Source: an uncultured Oscillospiraceae bacterium
GTDB lineage: Bacteria; Bacillota; Clostridia; Oscillospirales; Oscillospiraceae
DNA length: 18,063 nt
NCBI GenBank assembly: GCA_900752445.1
Contig: CAADVN010000019.1
Location: 1 to 18,063 of the forward strand
Reading direction: 5' to 3'
Positions 1 through 6,000 of this stretch are shown here, piece by piece (within the stretch, counting starts at the first letter, position 1; each line of letters opens with the position of its first letter). Position numbers and translations under genes: made by a program. The notes beneath the pieces are model-generated. The model did not search any database. It worked only from the letters and a program-made list of their open reading frames with translations, and had not been told where the DNA came from.

Positions 1-2
1 CG

Positions 3-287
3 CTCGGCGGGGGGGGGGGGGGGGGGCGGGCGGGGCGCGGGAGCCAGTATTTCGCGGTGCTGACGGACACGCGGAGCGTGGGCGTGCGCGGCGACGCGAG
101 GAGCTGGGGCGAGACGGTGGCGCTGCGCGCGGTGACGACGGACGATTTTATGACGGCGGACTGGACGCGCCTGCCGCTGGAGGCCCTCGCCCGGGCCTCA
201 GAGCGCATAACCGGCGAGCTGCCAGAGATCTCAAGGGTGGTCTACGACATCACCAGCAAGCCCCCTGCGACGGTGGAGTGGGAGTGA
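3..287 (+). CDS. guaA: GMP synthase (glutamine-hydrolysing), C-terminal fragment
   Basis: GMP synthase converts XMP to GMP with glutamine and ATP in cytosolic purine synthesis. Only the C-terminal dimerisation domain is present, about 80 trustworthy residues. The frame is open from the left edge and reads SQYFAVLTDTRSVGV from about base 42, then LRAVTTDDFMTADW, and ends VVYDITSKPPATVEWE followed by TGA at 285-287. That last motif is the hallmark GuaA terminus. The GTG at 57 is an internal Val codon, not a start. Bases 3-41 lie in a poly-G/GC run and should not be translated with confidence. The gene is followed by a perfect hairpin and converges on the transporter operon. The family assignment is firm; the N-terminal amidotransferase and ATP-pyrophosphatase domains lie outside the window. 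Confidence 0.93.
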   Translation, partial: LGGGGGGGRAGRGSQYFAVLTDTRSVGVRGDARSWGETVALRAVTTDDFMTADWTRLPLEALARASERITGELPEISRVVYDITSKPPATVEWE

Positions 288-300
288 CGCCTGTGCGTGA

Positions 301-339
301 AAATTCCCCGGGAAACCCGAAAGGTTTCCCGGGGAATTT
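301..339. terminator. Bidirectional intrinsic terminator between guaA and the symporter gene
   Basis: A perfect 17-bp inverted repeat (301-317 with 323-339) encloses a 5-base CGAAA loop. On the plus strand the arm ends in TTT, followed by GTTATAAT. It lies between the guaA stop (287) and the end of the converging symporter gene (359), so it probably terminates both. The T-tract is short on the plus strand and weak on the minus strand. Confidence 0.85.
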
Positions 340-358
340 GTTATAATAGGCTCCTAAA

Positions 359-1771
359 TCATGGGTCCTGCCCGATGCGGCCGGAGGCACGCCGGTCTAT
401 CAGCGAGATGAGAAGAATGCACGCGAGGCTCACAAACAGGCCGAAGAAATTTGACGGGAGAGCTGCGAGCGGGGCGGGCCGCATGGCAGGGATGTACTCC
501 CAGCCAAGGCTCAGCACCACGGTCACGATGACGCTTGCCAGCGCCGCCTTGGCAGTGACAAAGCGGCTGTGCAGGCCGAAGACCATGGGCAGGAAGGCGG
601 AGACAGAATAGAAGAGCCCGCCGACATAGCAGATGTTTACTATATCGCTCGACAAAAGCGAGATGCCCAGGCTGAATGTTGCAGTAATGCAGACCATGAC
701 GCGCGATATGCGCAATTCGGCGTTGTCCGAGGCGTTTTTACCTACCGTGGGCCTCCATATGTCGTTGACTATAAGCGTGGCAACAGAGTGGAGGATGGAG
801 GTGCCCGTAGATATGGTCGCGGCAAACACCGCGGCAAGCCCCAGACCCAGCAGGCCATGCGGGAAGAAATTCACGAGTATTTCGGGGAAGACGGTGTTCG
901 TATCCTCTATTCCGGGCAGGAGATACGAGGCCGCGACGCCGATGAGGCCGAGCGCCAGCGAGATGACGACGTAAAAACACGCGGTGAAGATGGCTGCAAA
1001 TGTAGCCGTGCCCTCGTCCCGGGCCGCTACCATCCGCTGGATATAGTGCTGATTCGTCGAGTAGGTGAGCGTGCACAGCAGCACCCAGCTCATGGGCGTC
1101 CAGAAGCCCAGCTGGTCAAAGCGCAGAAAGCCCTCAGGCAGGCGGCTCATGAGCTCGCCCGTACTGCCTGCGGCGTTCATCGTCACGGGCACGGCGACAA
1201 GCACGCTCAGCACGATGATGACAAAGAGCGCCGAGTCCGTGTTGACCACGCTGCGCAGGCCGCCGCTTGTAAGAGCCACCACGAGCACCATGCTGATTAT
1301 GAGCGAGACCGTGAGGTCAATGCCTGAGAGCACGTGCAGCACCGTGCAGGAGACGGTGAATTGCACGGCCAGCGACGCGATGCTGGCACAGACGTGCATT
1401 ATGGTGGTGACGTATTTGACGGCAGGCGAGTAGCGCTTCCCGAGGTATTCGGGCAGCGTGGCCGAGCCCATGGTGTTCAGGCGCCGCGCCAGGAACAGGC
1501 CCACAAGCAGGAAGGCCGGGGCGGCGGCGAGGTTCCACCAGGCCCCGCTCATGCCCTCGGTATAGCAGTAGCCGATGGCCCCGACAAGACCGCTGCCGCC
1601 GAAGTCCGTGGCAGCCATTGAAAAGCCGGCTTGAAGTCTGTTTATACCCTTCCCGGCCAGCAGGAATTCCTTTGTCGAGTCTACGGAGCGCGAGCGCTTA
1701 GCGGAAAACCAGCCGACTAGCAGAACGGGGATGAGCATTGCGAAGAATACGATATAATCTATGGCTGCCAA
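359..1771 (-). CDS. Sodium:solute symporter (SSS family)
   Basis: A 470-residue integral membrane protein of the SSS (PutP/SglT-like) family, which imports organic solutes with Na+. Its length and roughly 13 hydrophobic segments fit the family. Family signatures include the KEFLLAGKGI loop (about 34-43), the TM1-TM2 stretch GFSMAATDFGGSGLVGAIG (about 49-67) and TLPEYLGKRY (about 105-114). The start is a TTG at 1769-1771, chosen because a purine-rich AAGGGGGG Shine-Dalgarno lies 6 bases upstream (minus strand) and no in-frame ATG fits better. It is the last gene of a leftward operon, 39 bases after the MFS gene. The substrate cannot be read from sequence; context suggests the substrate or product of the amidohydrolase. 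Having two different transporters beside one hydrolase is notable. Confidence 0.9.
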   Translation of the reverse strand: MAAIDYIVFFAMLIPVLLVGWFSAKRSRSVDSTKEFLLAGKGINRLQAGFSMAATDFGGSGLVGAIGYCYTEGMSGAWWNLAAAPAFLLVGLFLARRLNTMGSATLPEYLGKRYSPAVKYVTTIMHVCASIASLAVQFTVSCTVLHVLSGIDLTVSLIISMVLVVALTSGGLRSVVNTDSALFVIIVLSVLVAVPVTMNAAGSTGELMSRLPEGFLRFDQLGFWTPMSWVLLCTLTYSTNQHYIQRMVAARDEGTATFAAIFTACFYVVISLALGLIGVAASYLLPGIEDTNTVFPEILVNFFPHGLLGLGLAAVFAATISTGTSILHSVATLIVNDIWRPTVGKNASDNAELRISRVMVCITATFSLGISLLSSDIVNICYVGGLFYSVSAFLPMVFGLHSRFVTAKAALASVIVTVVLSLGWEYIPAMRPAPLAALPSNFFGLFVSLACILLISLIDRRASGRIGQDP

Positions 1772-1810
1772 GGTCAGCCCCCCTTCATATGTACTTTTGG
1801 GCTACAGGTA

Positions 1811-3019
1811 TCAACCGAAGACGCGGTGCTTCTTTTCGTAGATGTGCAGAAGTATGCAGCAAACTATGACCATGGCGACGGAGCCCATCGTGAGGAACCA
1901 GATATATCTGTAACCCGCGTTCCCGAAGCTGTCCAGCCACTTGCCGCAGAGCGTGTACAGCCAGAGGTCGGAGGAATAGCCGACAGCAGAGCAGATACCC
2001 ATTGCAGTGCCGGTGATGCTCATGGGCATTTTGACCTCGGGAATGGGAGTGTACAGCCCACTGCGCGAAGCGCCCATGATGGAGGAAAACAGCACGCAGA
2101 TTATGACGGCCCCGATTGCAAAGCTTGCGTTTTGCGGCATGAGTATTATTACGAGCAGCATCAATATCATGCCTGCTGAGAAGAGGCTCATAGTCTTCGG
2201 AGTCTTGAGCTTATCCAGCAGCAGCCCGCCCGCTGTGGCCAGCAGCACGCGCGCAACATAGCGGTTGTAGATGGAGTAGCCGGTTGAAAGGGTCACATCT
2301 ATGCCGTACACGTCGCTGAGCATGGGGTTCAGGTAGGTACTCGTGGACAGCGCAATGAAAAGACCCATGACGATGAAGCCGTTAATCCAGGTCACAGGAT
2401 GGCGGATGGCTTTACCTGCCATGCTGAGCTTGAAGCTGTCGCTGCTCGTGCCGTTTATATCCGCATCCTTTACAAAGAGGGCGATGACGCCGGCAACGAT
2501 TATCAGTATGACGGCGTAGATGGCCTGTACCCAGCGGAAGCTGGGCAGGCTGCCGAGCACGCCGAGTATGCCGTAAGAGCAGACGATGCTTACAACGGAA
2601 TAACAGGTCTCGAAGAAACCGAAGATCTTGCCCTCGTCGTCCGGGCCGCCCTGCGCCCTGATGAGTTTGAGGAAGGCCGACCAGTGGATGAAGGTGGTGG
2701 TCACGCCAAGGGCAAGATAGCAGACGACCAGCACTGTATAACCGTTCAGGAAGCAGATGCAAAGGCCTATGACCGCCGTGAGCAGCTGAGAGATGATGAC
2801 AAGTTTCTTGGGGCTGAACTTGTCGGCCAACAGGCCGCCGAAGAGGTAGCCCGGAACGGCTGTGAGCCCGAACATGGAGATGAGAGAGCCCACCTGCTCG
2901 TTCGTGAGGCCGAATGCCTCCATGAACTGCGTGTAAAATGTGGAGCTCAGGTACGGGTACGTGTAGCACAGTGTGCTCAAGGTCATGACTGAGATGAGCA
3001 GATAGCGGCGTTTATTCAT
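1811..3019 (-). CDS. Major facilitator superfamily transporter
   Basis: A 402-residue protein with about 12 hydrophobic segments in two related halves, typical of MFS carriers in the cytoplasmic membrane. The loop 2-3 signature appears as GGLLADKFSPKK (about 61-72), with a degenerate echo GGLLLDKLKTPK in the second half. The ATG at 3017-3019 has a GAGAGG ribosome binding site about 7 bases upstream. The gene lies between the amidohydrolase (30 bases upstream) and the symporter (39 bases downstream), all on the minus strand, so co-transcription is likely. Substrate and direction of transport are unknown. Import of the amidohydrolase substrate or export of a product are both possible. Confidence 0.9.
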   Translation of the reverse strand: MNKRRYLLISVMTLSTLCYTYPYLSSTFYTQFMEAFGLTNEQVGSLISMFGLTAVPGYLFGGLLADKFSPKKLVIISQLLTAVIGLCICFLNGYTVLVVCYLALGVTTTFIHWSAFLKLIRAQGGPDDEGKIFGFFETCYSVVSIVCSYGILGVLGSLPSFRWVQAIYAVILIIVAGVIALFVKDADINGTSSDSFKLSMAGKAIRHPVTWINGFIVMGLFIALSTSTYLNPMLSDVYGIDVTLSTGYSIYNRYVARVLLATAGGLLLDKLKTPKTMSLFSAGMILMLLVIILMPQNASFAIGAVIICVLFSSIMGASRSGLYTPIPEVKMPMSITGTAMGICSAVGYSSDLWLYTLCGKWLDSFGNAGYRYIWFLTMGSVAMVIVCCILLHIYEKKHRVFG

Positions 3020-3049
3020 ACAAATTCCTCTCTTTCGGCTTCACGGCAG

Positions 3050-4240
3050 TCAGGAGCGGAACTCCACGCCGGCTTTGAAGACGTGCGCAGGGTACTGCTT
3101 CATGGCGGTGATGTCCTCGTCGGGCTTGCCGTCGATGACGACCAGGTCGGCCAGCTTGCCGGCCTTGATTGTGCCAAGTTTGTCGTCCAGCTTCACTATC
3201 TTCGCGCTCTCAATGGTGGCCTGGCGCAGGATGGTGAGGTTGTCCAGGCCGTATTCAGCGCGGGCCTCAAACTCTATGCCGGGGTACTTTGACGCGTTTT
3301 CAAGGTCGAGGTCTGTGCCGAAGCCTACGGTCACGCCCGCCTGTGCGGCCAGCTTCATGCTGTCCACCATGTGCCTGATGGCATCGGATGACTTGGCAAC
3401 GAACTCAGGAAGCGTGGCGCCGGAGTAATCCTTTGCCAGGGTATAGGGCATCGCCAAGGTGGGTACTGTGCCGAAGGTACCGTGCTTGAGCATGAGCTCG
3501 GCGCTCTCTTCGTCCATGTAGGAGGCGTGTTCAATGGTTTTGACGCCCGCTTTGACGGCCTCCTTGATGCCCCGGGTGCCGTGGCAGTGCGCCGCGACAT
3601 AGGTGCCAAGCGTCTCCGCGGCATCCACTACGGCCCGCAGCTCAGCCGGCGTGGTCACCATCATGCCCGGAACGCCGCCCAGATTGAGCACGGCGCCGGT
3701 GCACATGTACTTTATGAAGTCCACACCCTGTTCGGTCTCCTGGCGGCAGACGCGCAGCATGTCCGCAGGGGAGTCCACCTCCTTATAGAGCGAGCCGAAG
3801 GAGGAGTTGCCGCGCGTCGTGGGCGTCAGTATCTTGCCCGAGGTGATGACGCGGCAGCCTGTCAGCGTGCCGTTGTTGATGTAGTCGCGTACGGCGACGC
3901 TGGCGTAGAAATCGTTGCCGCAGTCTCGTATGGTGGTAAAACCTAGCTCAAGATACTTTTTGGCGTAGCGAGCGGAGTTGAGCACATACTCGTTCTGCGG
4001 GATGAGCATGAGGTAGTTCCAGTCCTGATTCAAAAGAAGAAGATGCGCGTGCAGGTCAAAGAAGCCCGGCAGCACCGTCATGCCCTTCACGTCAAGTACC
4101 TCACAGTTCTCCACGGCGGGGGCTTCACCCGGCGGATAAATGCCCACTATGATCTCCCCGTCGATTACCATATCGGCGGCGGAGCCCTCAAAACCCTCTG
4201 TCAGTTCGGGTATAAGTCGGCAGTTTTTGAGTATGAGCAT
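3050..4240 (-). CDS. Metal-dependent amidohydrolase, imidazolonepropionase/Xaa-Pro-dipeptidase-like
   Basis: A 396-residue cytosolic amidohydrolase-superfamily enzyme that hydrolyses an amide, peptide or lactam bond at a di-metal centre. The metal ligands are visible: HAH (His64, His66) in GFFDLHAH, a probable carboxylated lysine (Lys177) in VDFIKYMCTG, His218 in VAAHCHG, His238 in TIEHAS, and the catalytic Asp310 in GFGTD. The C-terminal LGTIKAGKLADLVVIDG forms the small beta-sandwich typical of the family. There is no signal peptide. The ATG at 4238-4240 has an AAAGGGG site 8 bases upstream. It is the first gene of a leftward operon with two transporters and faces an XRE regulator. It is nearest to the group containing Xaa-Pro/Xaa-Arg dipeptidases, but the substrate cannot be assigned. 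An allantoinase or dihydropyrimidinase seems less likely. Confidence 0.92.
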   Translation of the reverse strand: MLILKNCRLIPELTEGFEGSAADMVIDGEIIVGIYPPGEAPAVENCEVLDVKGMTVLPGFFDLHAHLLLLNQDWNYLMLIPQNEYVLNSARYAKKYLELGFTTIRDCGNDFYASVAVRDYINNGTLTGCRVITSGKILTPTTRGNSSFGSLYKEVDSPADMLRVCRQETEQGVDFIKYMCTGAVLNLGGVPGMMVTTPAELRAVVDAAETLGTYVAAHCHGTRGIKEAVKAGVKTIEHASYMDEESAELMLKHGTFGTVPTLAMPYTLAKDYSGATLPEFVAKSSDAIRHMVDSMKLAAQAGVTVGFGTDLDLENASKYPGIEFEARAEYGLDNLTILRQATIESAKIVKLDDKLGTIKAGKLADLVVIDGKPDEDITAMKQYPAHVFKAGVEFRS

Positions 4241-4298
4241 AACAGTTTCCCCTTTCTATCCATGTTGCCGCGTGCTCACCGCGGCTTTAACGATATAA

Positions 4299-4327
4299 AT
4301 GATAACAGACAAAAAAACGACGCACAA
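4299..4327 (-). promoter_or_regulatory. Candidate promoter of the amidohydrolase operon
   Basis: Read on the minus strand, TTGTGC (complement of 4322-4327) is followed after 17 bases by TATCAT (complement of 4299-4304). The -10 matches consensus at five of six positions and the -35 at three. It lies about 60 bases upstream of the amidohydrolase start. A small GCCGCG/CGCGGC hairpin (about 4266-4285) lies in the resulting leader. Confidence 0.45.
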
Positions 4328-4374
4328 ACCGCGCCTGTTTCTTCAAAATAGAATTGGGGAAGATAAAATTCCAC

Positions 4375-4404
4375 TTGTAATAGAATTATCAATAGTGATA
4401 TAAT
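4375..4404 (+). promoter_or_regulatory. Promoter of the XRE regulator gene with extended -10
   Basis: TTGTAA (4375-4380), an 18-base spacer, then TATAAT (4399-4404) preceded by TG one base away (4396-4397), giving an extended -10. It lies about 80 bases upstream of the regulator start at 4482. An inverted repeat immediately downstream (4405-4421) overlaps the expected transcription start. Confidence 0.7.
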
Positions 4405-4428
4405 GCGTTAAAGTAAAACGCCAAAATA
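4405..4428. promoter_or_regulatory. Operator-like dyad in the XRE leader
   Basis: GCGTT (4405-4409), 7 bases, AACGC (4417-4421), continuing as AACGCCAAAATA (4417-4428). The same 12 bases occur at 9895-9906, also as the right arm of a dyad with a 7-base spacer. Its position just after the -10 suits a repressor site. Which protein binds is unknown; the adjacent XRE protein is one candidate. Confidence 0.4.
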
Positions 4429-4481
4429 AATGGGCAAAAATCAGCTGTTGTTTCTTTTGAATGGAATCTGGGAGGTCATGT

Positions 4482-5201
4482 ATGGAGAGCATATGCAAGC
4501 AGGTGGGGGCTCGTCTGCGCACACTGCGGCGGAGCCGGGGATATACGCTCACGGAGTTTGCGCAGGTGGTACACCGCAGCAAATCAACTATTTCCAAGTA
4601 CGAGCGCGGAGAGATATCCATCGACCTGGCCACCCTCGACGAACTGGCGCGCGCACTGGGCGTCAGTACTGCGGCGCTCCTGGAACTGCGCCCTTCAGGA
4701 GAGGCCTTGGCAAAGGTGCCGGAGGAGAGGCTGGAGGATATGGAGCGCTATTACCTGTATATGTACGGCGCGCATGACCGGAAGCCCTGGGTGGCGCGCA
4801 ACGCGCTGTTCATAGGTGAACACAGCGCCCAAATATACGCCGAGCTGCCGGATGACCACGACATATATGGCTATAAAAGCTGCTACATGGGCACTTTCCG
4901 GCGCACGAACTCGTTCGCGCGGGTCATCGCTGTCAATCCGCTCCATACAGATGACCTGCTGATACTCAACTATGAGCTCACGCTCAAGCCGGCTAAGGCT
5001 TTTACCGGATTTGGCTGCACGCTGTCGATAGGCCAATGGTTCCCGCTGGCCCTGCCCATACTCATCTCCACAGTGCCCATTGCTGACGAAGACTGGATCA
5101 AGGCTCAGCTGGCATTGACATCGAAGGATTTTCACGCATTCAAAAGCATAAACGCCTTCTTCTACCACACCCGCTCGCTGGATATAATAACAGACCAATG
5201 A
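4482..5201 (+). CDS. XRE-family helix-turn-helix regulator with uncharacterised C-terminal domain
   Basis: A 239-residue probable DNA-binding protein. Residues about 8-66 form an HTH_3/XRE domain: VGARLRTLRRSRGYTLTEFA, then the recognition-helix region SKSTISKYERGE, then LDELARALGVS. The remaining 170 residues (including CYMGTFRRTNSFARVI and CTLSIGQWFPLALP) match no family I recognise and may sense a ligand. The start is the ATG at 4482, because GGGAGG at 4470-4475 is spaced 6 bases from it; the in-frame ATG at 4461 lies before this site and would add seven residues. The gene is divergent from the amidohydrolase/transporter operon, so local control of that operon is the likely role (inference). 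A terminator-like hairpin follows at 5296-5330. Confidence 0.87.
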   Translation: MESICKQVGARLRTLRRSRGYTLTEFAQVVHRSKSTISKYERGEISIDLATLDELARALGVSTAALLELRPSGEALAKVPEERLEDMERYYLYMYGAHDRKPWVARNALFIGEHSAQIYAELPDDHDIYGYKSCYMGTFRRTNSFARVIAVNPLHTDDLLILNYELTLKPAKAFTGFGCTLSIGQWFPLALPILISTVPIADEDWIKAQLALTSKDFHAFKSINAFFYHTRSLDIITDQ

Positions 5202-5264
5202 CGGCAGTAGCAGCTCGGGCGGGATGCAGGCTTGCCTTTTCTGGAAACTGTGGATACCATCCAA

Positions 5265-5282
5265 GCGCTCTATGGAGAGCGC
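5265..5282. other. Small perfect hairpin downstream of the XRE gene
   Basis: GCGCTCT (5265-5271), a 4-base ATGG loop, AGAGCGC (5276-5282). No T-run follows, so it is unlikely to terminate alone. It precedes the stronger terminator by 14 bases and may simply stabilise the 3' end of the XRE transcript. Confidence 0.5.
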
Positions 5283-5295
5283 CCATTATGCGTAT

Positions 5296-5330
5296 AAAAG
5301 CCGTCAGAGAGCTGCTCTCGGGCGGCTTTT
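5296..5330 (+). terminator. Intrinsic terminator after the XRE gene
   Basis: AAAAGCCG (5296-5303) pairs with CGGCTTTT (5323-5330), with an inner GAGAG/CTCTC stem. The right arm itself ends in TTTT, as in many A-tract/T-tract terminators. It separates the XRE gene from the hydrogenase operon leader. Confidence 0.75.
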
Positions 5331-5514
5331 GCCCGTCTGCAATTTGCCGATTTATACAATAAAACTGTTGATAAAAATGCTGATATTGTTAATATTACCA
5401 AACTTCTTAAGAAAAATCGGAGGAATTGCCGGTTGAAAAGGGGGACGGGATATAGTATTGTTAAAGTAGCGACGTTGCCAGAATACGGTGAAATCTAGGA
5501 AACAGGAGGGACTA
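5331..5514 (+). promoter_or_regulatory. AT-rich leader and promoter region of the hydrogenase operon
   Basis: This region is AT-rich against a GC-rich background. Two candidate promoters are visible: TTGATA (5368-5373)-17-AATATT (5391-5396), and TTGAAA (5433-5438)-17-TATTGT (5456-5461). A 16-base dyad with one mismatch, TTGTTAAT/ATTACCAA (5386-5401), spans the first -10. ATTGTTAA recurs at 5457-5464 over the second -10. Rex, the NADH-sensing repressor of many clostridial fermentation genes, binds TTGTTAA-type half-sites, but the arms here do not fit the 18-base Rex consensus well. I see no convincing gene in this stretch. Confidence 0.5.
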
Positions 5515-6000
5515 ATGGAAGCGATAATTGATATTGACCTCATCGATGAGATCCTGGACAGGCATAATTGCGACAAATCCAAGATAATCGCCATCATGCA
5601 GGACGTCCAGAGCGTTTACCGCTATCTGCCGCAAGAGGCGCTCGCCCGCATTTCAGAGCGCGTCGGGCTCAGCAAGACCAAGATCTACGGCGTAGCCACC
5701 TTCTACGGCAACTTCTCCTTCGAGCCGAAGGGCAAGTACGTGCTGAAAGTATGTCGAGGCACCTCGTGCCACGTCCGCCGCTCCGACACGGTGCTGCAGG
5801 CCATCTACAATGTGACGGGCATGGGCGAGTACAAGACCTCCACGGACGACGGGCTGTTTTCCATCGAGGTCGTCTCGTGCCTGGGCGCGTGCAGCCTCTC
5901 GCCGGTCGTCATGGTGAACGACGAGGTCCACCCGGCCATGACGCCTGACAAGGCCATGCGTCTCATTGCGGAGATCCGCACGAAGGAGGGCGTCAAATGA
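5515..6000 (+). CDS. hydC: HydC/NuoE-like [2Fe-2S] subunit of the NAD-linked hydrogenase
   Basis: A 161-residue thioredoxin-fold [2Fe-2S] protein of the NuoE family, acting in the cytosol as the smallest subunit of HydABC-type hydrogenases. The four ligands are Cys80 and Cys85 (VCRGTSCHVR) and Cys122 and Cys126 (VSCLGACSLSP), the usual C-x4-C...C-x3-C pattern. The N-terminal helical region (ALARISERVGLSKTKIYGVATFY) is also typical. The start is the ATG at 5515 with AGGAGGG 5-9 bases upstream; the in-frame GTG at 5488 would place the ribosome binding site inside the gene. The stop overlaps the next start (ATGA, 5997-6000), so translation is probably coupled to the hydB-like gene. Confidence 0.93.
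   Translation: MEAIIDIDLIDEILDRHNCDKSKIIAIMQDVQSVYRYLPQEALARISERVGLSKTKIYGVATFYGNFSFEPKGKYVLKVCRGTSCHVRRSDTVLQAIYNVTGMGEYKTSTDDGLFSIEVVSCLGACSLSPVVMVNDEVHPAMTPDKAMRLIAEIRTKEGVK

Noticed and set aside
569..1327. A 252-codon plus-strand open frame opposite the symporter gene
   Set aside because: Composition is biased to Arg/Asp/His/Gln with no domain, while the minus strand encodes a clear SSS transporter.
4461..4481. Earlier ATG at 4461 as start of the XRE protein
   Set aside because: The GGGAGG ribosome binding site lies after it and is spaced 6 bases from the ATG at 4482.
5224..5436. A 70-codon open frame between the XRE gene and hydC
   Set aside because: It runs through two hairpins and an AT-rich promoter region, has no good ribosome binding site, and resembles no protein.
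5433..5498. A possible 21-residue leader peptide (TTG start, GGAGGA 7 bases upstream) before hydC
   Set aside because: The composition does not suggest attenuation, there is no following terminator/antiterminator pair, and it overlaps a candidate promoter. Chance is more likely.
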